Assembly (NCBI GenBank): GCA_016931085.1
Contig: JAFGFO010000247.1
Span: forward strand, 1-16,381
Length of the DNA stretch: 16,381 bases
Source of the DNA: Thermoflexales bacterium
GTDB taxonomy: Bacteria > Chloroflexota > Anaerolineae > Fen-1058
Reading direction: 5' to 3'
This document shows positions 1-7,412 of this stretch, one piece after another. A model generated the notes under the pieces. That model made no database searches. It saw only the letters and a program-made list of their open reading frames with translations, and had not been told where the DNA came from. Numbering within the stretch: the stretch's first letter is position 1; each line of letters opens with the position of its first letter. A program made the translations under genes and the position numbers.

Positions 1-17
1 ATAGCCGCCGAGCTTGC

Positions 18-37
18 GGCAGGTATGGAAACCTGCC
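18..37. repeat. Short perfect inverted repeat (7-bp stem)
   Basis: GGCAGGT at 18-24 pairs with ACCTGCC at 31-37 around a 6-nt loop. It lies at the left edge of a non-coding stretch that also holds two larger hairpins. It looks like part of a dispersed intergenic repeat rather than a gene signal; no start codon or T-run is next to it. Confidence 0.5.
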
Positions 38-46
38 CTACGGAGG

Positions 47-82
47 TCTCTCCGACAGCCTGCTAGGAGTTTGTCGGAGAGA
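47..82. repeat. Perfect 11-bp inverted repeat with a degenerate second half-copy
   Basis: TCTCTCCGACA at 47-57 pairs with TGTCGGAGAGA at 72-82 around a 14-nt loop. The left arm plus part of the loop (47-66) recurs at 141-160 with 18 of 20 bases identical, so one arm is duplicated as a direct repeat on the far side of the next hairpin. There is no T-run after the stem. This is probably a REP-like or miniature repeat; an effect on mRNA of the downstream transporter operon is possible but unproven. Confidence 0.6.
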
Positions 83-92
83 ACGCTTTTTC

Positions 93-125
93 ACCTTCCC
101 GAAAGCTGGGAGCTTTCGGGAAGGT
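93..125. repeat. Perfect 15-bp hairpin with GGG loop
   Basis: ACCTTCCCGAAAGCT at 93-107 is the exact reverse complement of 111-125, with only 3 nt (GGG) between. It is one of the strongest hairpins in the window. A run of five T's precedes it on the + strand (87-91) but none follows, and the - strand also lacks a trailing T-run, so it does not fit a standard intrinsic terminator in either direction. It lies 65 bp upstream of the first permease gene. Read-through attenuation or mRNA stabilisation is conceivable. Confidence 0.7.
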
Positions 126-140
126 AGGCTCAGCGAGATG

Positions 141-174
141 TCTCTCCGACAATCTGCTAGCCCAAGATTGCTAG
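141..174. repeat. Second copy of the TCTCTCCGACA repeat arm
   Basis: Bases 141-160 repeat 47-66 with two mismatches. They run into CAATCT (150-155), which can pair with AGATTG (165-170). The pentamer GCTAG occurs at both 156-160 and 170-174. It ends directly before the ribosome binding site of the first gene, so it lies in the 5' leader if transcription starts upstream of it. Confidence 0.5.
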
Positions 175-189
175 ACGAGGAGGTAAAAC

Positions 190-1308
190 ATGTCAGGTTT
201 GATGGATACTGATGCTCGACCGAGGGACGTCGTCGAGTGGCTGGTGAGCGCGTTAGGGCGCTTGATCATCTCGATCATCATCCCCGTCATCACCTTCGTG
301 GTCCTCTGGCGGGGCTTTCTCTTCCTGCGGGATGGCCAGGCTCCCAAAATTGTGATCGCGTTGGTGGCGATCGTGTTGGGTGTGGGGGGAGTCGGTGTTT
401 TATACGTGCTTTCCAACTGGTTGGTTGAACGGCTCCCTTCCGACTGGGTGCGCCGGCTGCAGCCTTTTGTCTTTGTCGGCCCAGCCGTTGCCATCCTGGC
501 CTGGTACCTGGCGATCCCCACTTTGAGAACGTTTTGGATCAGCCTGTTCGATCGCGACAGCATCAACTTTGTGGGCTTCCAGAATTACGTGGCCGTTTTC
601 ACCGAGCGGATCATGATCGAATCCTTTCGGAACAACTTGCTGTGGATCTTGTTTGGAGCCAGCCTGTGTGTGATCATCGGCTTGCTCATCGCCGTCCTGG
701 CCGATCGCAGCAACTTTGAGACGGTCGCCAAGTCGTTGATTTTCTTGCCCATGGCGATTTCGATGGTGGGGGCGGGCGTGATCTGGAACTTTATCTACGA
801 AGTCAAGGATCCCAACGCAGCCCAAATCGGCTTGCTCAATGCCTTGTGGGTGGCGTTTGGCGGCAAGCCGCAGGCTTGGACGGCCCTGGTGCAGCCATGG
901 AACAACCTGTTCCTGATCGTGATCGTGATCTGGCTGCAGACCGGCTACGCCATGGTGCTGTTTTCGGCCGCGCTCAAGGGCATTCCGTCCGAGTTGTTGG
1001 AGGCATCCCGCGTCGACGGCGCCAACGAGTTCCAGGTCTTTTTCCAGATCATGATCCCCTATATCATGGGCACGATCATCACCGTCTCGACGACGGTCAT
1101 TATTTTCACGCTCAAGATATTCGACGTCGTCATGGTGATGACCGGCGGGCAATTTGGCACGCACGTGATCGCCACCCAGTTTTACCGGCAGTATTTCACC
1201 AACCGCAACTTTGGCTTTGGCTCGGCCATCGCCATCGTCCTGCTGGTGCTGGTCATCCCTGTCATGGTCTATAACCTCAGGCAGTTTGCCAAGCAGGAGG
1301 CGTTCTGA
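190..1308 (+). CDS. aglF: Sugar (alpha-glucoside-type) ABC transporter permease, MalF/AglF-like
   Basis: This is one of two inner-membrane channel subunits of a carbohydrate ABC importer; with its partner it forms the path through which sugar delivered by a binding protein enters the cell. The 372-residue product has about eight hydrophobic segments (roughly 23-40, 54-75, 92-112, 150-171, 181-203, 240-260, 293-315, 345-362). The cytoplasmic coupling motif that contacts the ATPase reads EASRVDGANEFQVFFQIMIP at 271-290. The two extra N-terminal membrane segments are typical of MalF-type rather than MalG-type subunits. ATG at 190 is chosen because GAGGAGG (177-183) lies 6 nt upstream; a second ATG at 202 has no such site. 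It overlaps the next permease by one base (TGATG). Assignment to the AglF subgroup rests mainly on its AglG-like partner. No binding protein or ATPase gene is visible; they may lie upstream or elsewhere. Confidence 0.88.
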   Translation: MSGLMDTDARPRDVVEWLVSALGRLIISIIIPVITFVVLWRGFLFLRDGQAPKIVIALVAIVLGVGGVGVLYVLSNWLVERLPSDWVRRLQPFVFVGPAVAILAWYLAIPTLRTFWISLFDRDSINFVGFQNYVAVFTERIMIESFRNNLLWILFGASLCVIIGLLIAVLADRSNFETVAKSLIFLPMAISMVGAGVIWNFIYEVKDPNAAQIGLLNALWVAFGGKPQAWTALVQPWNNLFLIVIVIWLQTGYAMVLFSAALKGIPSELLEASRVDGANEFQVFFQIMIPYIMGTIITVSTTVIIFTLKIFDVVMVMTGGQFGTHVIATQFYRQYFTNRNFGFGSAIAIVLLVLVIPVMVYNLRQFAKQEAF

Positions 1309-2420
1309 TGGAAAAGCAAGGTGCGAGTGCTAAAAGACAGCGCTTGATCAGGGCGATCCTGGTCAATGCGGTGCTGTTCGTGATCATTTTCGTGTGGACG
1401 GTGCCGACGTTAGGTGTATTTGTCTCGTCGTTTCGAACCAAGTTCGACATCGATACCTCGGGCTGGTGGAGCATTTTGCCGCACCGGGAATGGATGAAGG
1501 TGGAAGAGTTCAAACCGGGCGACGAGCTGAACCGCGACGGGGTGATGGAGATTGCCGGCGTGCGGGGCACTTTCGAAGAGTTTCGCCAGAGCATCTCAAC
1601 GCCGGACGGCCGCAGGGTGACCTGGATAGGCAACAAGCGCGTGGGGCGCATCGAGATCCAGGAACAGCGCTGGACGATGCGGACGAATTTTACCCTCGAT
1701 AACTATAGCCAGGTCCTGATCGGCAAGCAATACGAGCTGGTCGACACAGACGGCAATAAAAAGATCGTGCAGGGCGATGACTTTACGGGCGCCTTTTTGA
1801 ACAGCCTGGCCGTCACCGTGCCGGCCACGGTCATCCCGATCTTGATCGCCGCCTTTGCCGCCTACGGCTTTGCCTGGATGCGCTTCCCCGGCCGGAGGAG
1901 CTTGTTTACCATGGTCGTGGCGCTGCTGGTGGTGCCACTGCAAATCGCGTTGGTGCCGATTCTGACCGACTATGTCAAGTTGAATTTGAACGGCACTTTC
2001 CTGGCGGTCTGGCTGGCCCACACCGGCTTTGGCCTGCCGCTGGCGACCTATCTCTTGTACAACTATATCAGCGGGCTGCCTCGAGACATCCTGGAATCGG
2101 CCTTTATCGACGGCGCGTCTCACTTTACTATTTTCATCCAACTGATCCTGCCGCTGTCGGTGCCGGCCCTGGCCTCGTTTGCCATCTTTCAGTTCCTGTG
2201 GGTGTGGAACGACTACCTGGTGGCCCTGATCTTTATCGGCGCCAAGCCGGACGTCCAGGTGCTGACCATGCGCCTGGCCGAAATCGTCGGCTCGCGCGGG
2301 GCCGATTGGCACCTGCTCACGGCCGGGGCGTTTGTCTCGATGCTCCTGCCGCTGGTGGTCTTCTTTTCGCTGCAGCGCTTCTTCGTCCGTGGCCTGTTGG
2401 CCGGCTCGGTGAAGGGCTAA
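1308..2420 (+). CDS. aglG: Alpha-glucoside-type ABC transporter permease, MalG/AglG-like
   Basis: This is the second channel subunit of the sugar importer. The 370-residue product starts with a membrane segment at about 14-40. A large extracytoplasmic stretch follows (about 45-160), then the conserved five-helix permease core. The coupling motif begins ESAFIDGASHF at 263, and the C-terminus ends FFVRGLLAGSVKG, a conserved ending of AglG-type and MalG-type proteins. Segments such as VPATVIPILIAAFAAYGFAW and LAHTGFGLPLATYLLYNYIS closely resemble what I recall of rhizobial AglG, part of a transporter for sucrose, trehalose and maltose. That substrate range fits the trehalose- and sucrose-forming enzymes downstream. 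ATG 1308 overlaps the previous stop and has AGGAGG at 1295-1300, so translation is probably coupled. The family is secure; substrate is inferred from similarity and context. Confidence 0.9.
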   Translation: MEKQGASAKRQRLIRAILVNAVLFVIIFVWTVPTLGVFVSSFRTKFDIDTSGWWSILPHREWMKVEEFKPGDELNRDGVMEIAGVRGTFEEFRQSISTPDGRRVTWIGNKRVGRIEIQEQRWTMRTNFTLDNYSQVLIGKQYELVDTDGNKKIVQGDDFTGAFLNSLAVTVPATVIPILIAAFAAYGFAWMRFPGRRSLFTMVVALLVVPLQIALVPILTDYVKLNLNGTFLAVWLAHTGFGLPLATYLLYNYISGLPRDILESAFIDGASHFTIFIQLILPLSVPALASFAIFQFLWVWNDYLVALIFIGAKPDVQVLTMRLAEIVGSRGADWHLLTAGAFVSMLLPLVVFFSLQRFFVRGLLAGSVKG

Positions 2421-2434
2421 CTGGGGTAGCCCAG

Positions 2435-2896
2435 ATGTCTGACCAGGCACGGGCCGCCTTTGACTGGTCCCTGTGGGTGCAGTGGGTGATGGCCACCACC
2501 CTGGGCTGGATCGTGGGGGCAGCCTTGGGCGAGGTGAGCGCCGGGGTCGCGCTGGGTGGGCTGCAGTGGCTAGTCCTGCGCTCGCACATTCGCCGCGCCG
2601 GCTGGTGGGCGCTGATCACGGCAGCCGGCTGGGCCGTGGCCTGGCTGCCGGCCGTGGCCGCAGTTCCCCCCGATTTCAGCATCCTGATCGGGACCTTGAT
2701 CGGCGCGGCGCTTGGAACGCTGCAGTGGCTCATCCTGCGCGGCCAGGTTCACCAGGCGGCTTGGTGGATCGTCATCAGCACTCTGGGCTGGACGGTCGGG
2801 TTGAGCGGCTTGATGGGGACGCTCATGGTAGGCGCGGTGGCAGGCGCAGTGACCGGCATCGCGCTAGAGCTGCTGCTGCGTTATCCGTGCCATTGA
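2435..2896 (+). CDS. Small membrane protein with duplicated LQWL-LR-WW-GW motif
   Basis: The 153-residue product is of unknown function. It is almost entirely hydrophobic, with about four or five membrane segments. A clear internal duplication is present: residues 38-68 contain ALGGLQWLVLR, a short polar link, then AGWWALITAAGW. Residues 90-121 contain ALGTLQWLILR, again a short link, then AAWWIVISTLGW. This pattern is common in uncharacterised membrane proteins of Chloroflexota and Cyanobacteria. The reading frame is open upstream to 2198, but that part overlaps aglG in another frame. ATG 2435, 14 nt after the aglG stop, is the sensible start, with only a weak GGGG at 2423-2426. Its position inside the operon suggests co-transcription with the transporter, but a role in transport is not shown. 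Confidence 0.75.
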   Translation: MSDQARAAFDWSLWVQWVMATTLGWIVGAALGEVSAGVALGGLQWLVLRSHIRRAGWWALITAAGWAVAWLPAVAAVPPDFSILIGTLIGAALGTLQWLILRGQVHQAAWWIVISTLGWTVGLSGLMGTLMVGAVAGAVTGIALELLLRYPCH

Positions 2897-2923
2897 GAGC
2901 TGGCGTCTGTGGGGGTCTTGCAC

Positions 2924-2951
2924 CTGGGGTCTGAAAGCCGGAAACTGGAAC
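2924..2951. repeat. Degenerate 7-bp tandem units before the kinase gene
   Basis: Between 2897 and 2966 the sequence falls into a loose 7-nt rhythm: CTGGGGT, CTGAAAG, CCGGAAA, CTGGAAC. It resembles a decayed heptamer array of the kind seen clearly at 12852-12890, 13313-13347 and 15236-15296. The units are too diverged for certainty. Confidence 0.35.
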
Positions 2952-2966
2952 TGCCTTCGGAGTAGT

Positions 2967-5900
2967 ATGAACGACGAACTGCTCGAGATGCAAAAGGATA
3001 CCTTCAGGTGGTTTTTAATCATCACCTGGCCTTTTTGGGCGCTTACGCTGGGGGTTCTGATTCTCCTCAAGTCAGGGACCTTTCTGCCATGGCTGGGTAT
3101 TGCCCCGCTGACCCTCGCTCTACACTGGCTGGCCGGGCGTCATTTTCGCCTGGCCACCTGGCTGTGGGTGGGTATGTTTGTCGTGTTGATCGTCGCGTTC
3201 ATCCCCTGGACTTCCAGGCCAGCCTTTAACCCACTGCCGTATGCTTTCATTTTGACGGTGACGGTTGCCGGCTTGCTCATCTCGCGCAATGCCACCCTCT
3301 ATGTCGCGGGGCTGGCGTCCGCCTTGTCGCTGGCAGCCTGGGCCGCGACGGGCCACTTGAGACCCTTTGACTGGACCGGATTGAGTGCGCTTTTGCCTCC
3401 CCTACTTATGGCGTGGACGGCGGCCATCATAGGCTGGCTTGGTTCGGACCAGTTGGTCACTGCCCTGGCCTGGACGCGCAACGCGCAGCTAGAGGCGACC
3501 CGCCAGGCTGACTCCTTGCGCCAGGGACGGGACGAGTTGCGCAAGAGCCTGGAAATTCGGGATAACCTCAACGCGCGCCTGCAGCAGGCCCACGAACAGG
3601 TCACACGCCGCGCCGTGCAGTTGGCGGCGGCAGCCGAAGTCAGCCAACGCGTCACGGCGCTGCTCGAGCTCGAGCAATTGCTGACCGAGGTTGTCGAGCT
3701 GATCTGTGGCAAGTTTGACTATTACTATGCCGGGGTGTTTTTGATCGACCCGGCCGGCCCCGAAGCGGGCGAGCAGCGCCTGCTCCTGCGGGCGGCCGGC
3801 GGTCCGTTGGGGCCGGCCATGCTGAAGCGCGGCTTGCAACTGGCCGTGGACGAGCACAGTCTGAACGGGCGCGCCGTCCACACCAGCCAGACCCAGTGGG
3901 TCAACGATATCACCATGTCACCCCACTTCCGGCCGGTGGACCTGCTGCACGATACGATTTCCGAGCTGGCTATCCCTTTGCGAGTGGGGCGGCGTATCGT
4001 GGGAACGCTCGACGTGCAGAGCCGCCAGATCAACGCTTTTGTCCAGGACGACGTGGCGGCCCTGGAAAGCCTGGCGGCCCAGGTGGCGATCGCTATCCAA
4101 AACACGCGCCTGTACGAGTCGGAACAGACCCGCCGCCGGGTGGCCGAAACGCTCCAAGAAGTGGGGCGTCTCCTCAGCGGCACGCTGGAGTTGGACAGGG
4201 TGCTGGACCTGCTCTTGGAGCAATTGGCGTTGGTCGTGCCCTATAAGCGGGCCTCCGTCATCTTGCAAAGCGGTGAGATGATGTTCATGGCGGCCGCCCG
4301 CGGCTATGGAGACGCGCAGCGGGCCGGGAAAATTGACATCGACATCCGCGAAGGCGACGTGTTTAGCCAGATCAGCCGCAGCCGGCAGGTGTTGGTGATC
4401 CCAGACGTGGCGCTTTTCCCGGGTTGGAAGCAGGTCGAGTGGCTGCCACTCGACCACTCTTGGGTCGGCGCGCCGCTGATCGCGCAGGATCAAGCCATCG
4501 GCATGCTGTCCCTGACCCGGCCGGAACGGGATGCCTTCAGCCAGGACGACGCGGAGCTCGTCTTTACCTTCGCAAACCAGGCCGCGATTGCCATCCACAA
4601 CGCGCGCCTGTACGAAGAGACGCAGGTGGCCAGAAATGCGGCCGAGACGGCCGCCCGCCAGGCCCAGGCCGCCCTACGCGAGACCGAGGGGCTGCTGGCT
4701 GCCGCCAAGGCCATCCTGGGCTCGACTCAAGTCGTGGACATTTGCCAGAGCCTGGCGCACTATTTCAACGACCTGGTGCAAGCCGACCGGACGACGCTGT
4801 TCCTGGTCGACCACGAGCGCCGTCAAATCGTGGCTCACATCGGTTACGGGAACTTGAGCGACGAGATGCAAGTCACGTACGAGGAATTGGAGGCGGGCAT
4901 CAGTGGCCAGGTGTTCAGATCGGGCCAGGCTGTCCTGTCGTTGAGTGTGGACGACGGCACCGAGCCTGAGGCGACGCGCGAGCGGCGGCGGCGAAGCAAT
5001 GCCGGCGCGCTGGTTGTTCTCCCCCTGGCCATCAAGCGCGCCGACCAAACTCAGTCCGTCATCGGCACGATCACGGCCATCAACCGGTTTGGCCAGCCGG
5101 CCTTCACCCAACACGACGTCGAGCTGTTGATGTCCCTGGCGGCCCAGGCGGCGGCGGCGATCGAGAACGTGCGCTTGTACGAGCAGTTGCAACTGTTCAA
5201 CCAGCAATTGGAAAAGCTGGTCCAGGAGCGCACGGCCGAGCTTCAGCAGGCCTACACCCGCCTCGAGCACCTGGATCGCAACAAGTCGGACTTTATCGAC
5301 GTGGCCGCTCACGAGCTGCGCACGCCGTTGACGGTGATCAAGGGTTATACCGATCTCGTGCGTCTCAATCCGCTCGTGGCGGGTGACGCGATGCTCAAAG
5401 AGACCTTGGAGGGCGTGTCGCAAGGCATGACGCGCTTGCACGAGGTCGTCAACCGCATGCTCGACGTCGCCCGCATCGACCGGCAGGCACTGGACATGTG
5501 CGTCGAAGCGGTGCAACTAGCGGGCGTGCTCCAGCGCGTCCAGCACGGGTTCGAGGCGGCGCTCCAGGAACGCCAGTTGAGCCTGGTTGCCAACGAGATG
5601 GAGCGACTGCCGATGGTGACGGCTGACCCCGACATGCTGTACAAGGTGTTTTACAACGTGGTCATCAACGCCATCAAGTACACACCCGATGGCGGGCAAA
5701 TCACGCTCAGCGGCCGGGTGGTGAACGACGCTCAATTGGGCGAGTGCGTGCAAGTGGAGGTGCACGACACGGGCATTGGCATCGACGCCCAGCATCACAA
5801 GTTGATCTTTGAAAAGCTGTACCAGGTGGAGGAGGTGGCCTTACACTCTTCCGGCAAGACCAAGTTCAAGGGGGGCGGACCTGGCCTGGGCCTGGCAATC

Positions 5901-6026
5901 GCCAAGGGTATCGTGGAGGCGCACGGCGGGCGGATTTGGGTCGAGAGCCCTGGCTATGACGAAGAGAATTGCCCCGGCAGCACCTTTTACATCGTGCTGC
6001 CCGTGGCCGGCCCCAAAGAGCATTAG
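2967..6026 (+). CDS. Membrane-anchored sensor histidine kinase with three GAF domains
   Basis: This large (1019 aa) two-component sensor is predicted to autophosphorylate on a histidine in response to a membrane or cytoplasmic signal. The N-terminus carries about five or six hydrophobic segments (15-165), then a coiled-coil linker (about 170-222). GAF domains follow at about 233-380, 395-545 and 574-735, the first two each ending in an A-I-x-N-x-RLYE helix. A second coiled coil (741-775) leads to the HisKA domain, with H782 in AAHELRTPL as phospho-acceptor. The ATPase domain has an N-box with N901 (NVVINAIKYTP), a G1 box with D934 (HDTGIGID) and a glycine loop GGGPGLGL at 969-976, all intact. 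It has no receiver domain, and no response regulator lies nearby, so it is an orphan here. Start ATG 2967 has GGAG at 2959-2962. Placement between the importer and the disaccharide synthesis genes hints at sugar or osmotic sensing, but the ligand is unknown. Confidence 0.92.
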   Translation: MNDELLEMQKDTFRWFLIITWPFWALTLGVLILLKSGTFLPWLGIAPLTLALHWLAGRHFRLATWLWVGMFVVLIVAFIPWTSRPAFNPLPYAFILTVTVAGLLISRNATLYVAGLASALSLAAWAATGHLRPFDWTGLSALLPPLLMAWTAAIIGWLGSDQLVTALAWTRNAQLEATRQADSLRQGRDELRKSLEIRDNLNARLQQAHEQVTRRAVQLAAAAEVSQRVTALLELEQLLTEVVELICGKFDYYYAGVFLIDPAGPEAGEQRLLLRAAGGPLGPAMLKRGLQLAVDEHSLNGRAVHTSQTQWVNDITMSPHFRPVDLLHDTISELAIPLRVGRRIVGTLDVQSRQINAFVQDDVAALESLAAQVAIAIQNTRLYESEQTRRRVAETLQEVGRLLSGTLELDRVLDLLLEQLALVVPYKRASVILQSGEMMFMAAARGYGDAQRAGKIDIDIREGDVFSQISRSRQVLVIPDVALFPGWKQVEWLPLDHSWVGAPLIAQDQAIGMLSLTRPERDAFSQDDAELVFTFANQAAIAIHNARLYEETQVARNAAETAARQAQAALRETEGLLAAAKAILGSTQVVDICQSLAHYFNDLVQADRTTLFLVDHERRQIVAHIGYGNLSDEMQVTYEELEAGISGQVFRSGQAVLSLSVDDGTEPEATRERRRRSNAGALVVLPLAIKRADQTQSVIGTITAINRFGQPAFTQHDVELLMSLAAQAAAAIENVRLYEQLQLFNQQLEKLVQERTAELQQAYTRLEHLDRNKSDFIDVAAHELRTPLTVIKGYTDLVRLNPLVAGDAMLKETLEGVSQGMTRLHEVVNRMLDVARIDRQALDMCVEAVQLAGVLQRVQHGFEAALQERQLSLVANEMERLPMVTADPDMLYKVFYNVVINAIKYTPDGGQITLSGRVVNDAQLGECVQVEVHDTGIGIDAQHHKLIFEKLYQVEEVALHSSGKTKFKGGGPGLGLAIAKGIVEAHGGRIWVESPGYDEENCPGSTFYIVLPVAGPKEH

Positions 6027-6083
6027 GGATTTAATTTTTGCCACGAAATTATCCGAATTGTTAGCTTTCTCTGGAGGATTATT

Positions 6084-7334
6084 GTGTTACAACAAGTGCA
6101 ACTCGATCGAAAAGGTTTGGGCGACTATGCTTCCCTTGCCGGCGAACAAGTCGTCGAAGAAATTCGCGCCCTGGCCGAGCCGCTGCGTGGGGCGCGGGTG
6201 CTGCACATCAACGCCACCGCCTTTGGCGGCGGCGTGGCCGAAATCTTGCAGACCCTGGTGCCCTTGATGCGTGACGTGGGCCTGGAGGCGCAGTGGCAGG
6301 TGATCGAGGGCGCCGACGAGTTTTTCGACGTGACCAAGGCTTGCCACAACGGCCTGCAGGGCATGGACATCCCCTTCACGCCGGCCATGCAAGACACCTG
6401 GCGGCGCTACAATCAAAAGAACGCCGAACGTTTCGAAGGCGAGTACGACTTTATCGTCGTGCACGACCCTCAGCCCACCGGCCTGCTGCGCTACCACAGC
6501 CAAGCCCGGGGCCAAGGGCGGCACTGGATCTGGCGCTGCCACATCGACACCTCGCAGCCCAACCCGGCCTTCTGGAACTTTTTCGCGCCTTATCTCAACG
6601 AGTATCCGGTGCTGATCTTTACAATGGAGCAGTACGTGGCGCCGGGCGTGACCCCCAAGCACCTGGCGATCATCACGCCAACCATCGACCCCCTGTCGCC
6701 CAAGAACCAGCCTCTCGACAACGCAGAGGCTAAAGCCATCGTGGCCAGCTACGGCTTTGACACCGGGCGGCCGCTGCTGGTGCAAGTCAGCCGCTTCGAC
6801 CCGTGGAAGGATCCCTTGGGTGTCATCGAGGCCTACCGTCTGGTCAAAAAGCACGTGCCGGGCGTCCAGTTGGCCCTGGTCGGCTCGATGGCCTCGGACG
6901 ACCCGGAGGGCTGGGACTATTACGACCGGACCGTGCGCCGCGCCGGCGAGGATTACGACATACGGCTGCTGCACAACTTTCACGGCGTGGGCAACCGCCA
7001 GGTCAACGCCTTCCAAAGCGCGGCCGACGTCGTCATCCAGAAATCCACGCGCGAGGGCTTTGGGCTGGTCGTGACCGAAGCCTTGTGGAAGGGCAAGCCC
7101 GTCGTCGGCGGCAACGTGGGCGGCATCCCGCTGCAAGTCATCGACGGCCAGACCGGCTTCCTGGTCGATTCCGCCCAGGAATGTGGGGAAAAGGCGCTCT
7201 ATCTTTTGCAGCATCCCGAGCGGTCCGCCCAGATGGGCCAGGCCGCCCGCGAGCACGTGCGGCAGCACTTTATGTCGACCCGCCACCTGGCCGACTATTT
7301 GCGCTTGTTTGGCCGCCTGGCCGCCACTTCGTAG
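6084..7334 (+). CDS. treT: TreT-like trehalose synthase (GT-B glycosyltransferase, GT4)
   Basis: TreT-type enzymes join the glucose of ADP- or UDP-glucose to free glucose to give trehalose in one reversible step. The 416-residue product has the family's usual length. The N-terminal acceptor half contains HINATAFGGGVAEIL at 41-55, VVHDPQP at 125-131 and WRCHID at 150-155, all characteristic of TreT. The C-terminal nucleotide-sugar half contains VSRFDPWKD at 235-243 (R237 and K242 expected to contact the donor phosphates) and an E-x7-E pair, E324 and E332, in EGFGLVVTE. The start is GTG 6084, with GGAGG at 6073-6077. A 57-bp AT-rich gap separates it from the kinase gene. It could also run backwards, splitting trehalose imported by the transporter to give nucleotide-glucose and glucose. 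Family assignment is strong; direction and donor nucleotide cannot be read from sequence. Confidence 0.88.
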   Translation: MLQQVQLDRKGLGDYASLAGEQVVEEIRALAEPLRGARVLHINATAFGGGVAEILQTLVPLMRDVGLEAQWQVIEGADEFFDVTKACHNGLQGMDIPFTPAMQDTWRRYNQKNAERFEGEYDFIVVHDPQPTGLLRYHSQARGQGRHWIWRCHIDTSQPNPAFWNFFAPYLNEYPVLIFTMEQYVAPGVTPKHLAIITPTIDPLSPKNQPLDNAEAKAIVASYGFDTGRPLLVQVSRFDPWKDPLGVIEAYRLVKKHVPGVQLALVGSMASDDPEGWDYYDRTVRRAGEDYDIRLLHNFHGVGNRQVNAFQSAADVVIQKSTREGFGLVVTEALWKGKPVVGGNVGGIPLQVIDGQTGFLVDSAQECGEKALYLLQHPERSAQMGQAAREHVRQHFMSTRHLADYLRLFGRLAATS

Positions 7335-7401
7335 GCTGAACAAGGTGGAGCCAGGCGTCTTTCGTTCTTAATCACCGGTCATGTCGGCACCAACCGTACA
7401 C

Positions 7402-7406
7402 GAGGG
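7402..7406 (+). promoter_or_regulatory. Ribosome binding site that selects the 7413 start
   Basis: GAGGG abuts an ATG at 7407 with no spacer, but lies 6 nt before the in-frame ATG at 7413. The latter spacing is functional, so the protein most likely begins MHIGLLNPQ rather than MFMHIGLLN. Confidence 0.6.
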
Positions 7407-7412
7407 ATGTTC

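Noticed and set aside
93..125. Intrinsic terminator
   Set aside because: The stem is very strong, but neither strand has a T-run after it, so a classical terminator is not supported.
6038..6066. Sigma-70-type promoter before the TreT-like gene
   Set aside because: TTGCCA at 6038 is plausible, but the hexamer 17 bp downstream (TTAGCT) is a poor -10 match; the AT-rich gap alone is not enough.
6087..7343. 418-codon open frame on the - strand opposite the TreT-like gene
   Set aside because: It mirrors the TreT codons and resembles no family; the sense strand has full-length conserved glycosyltransferase motifs.
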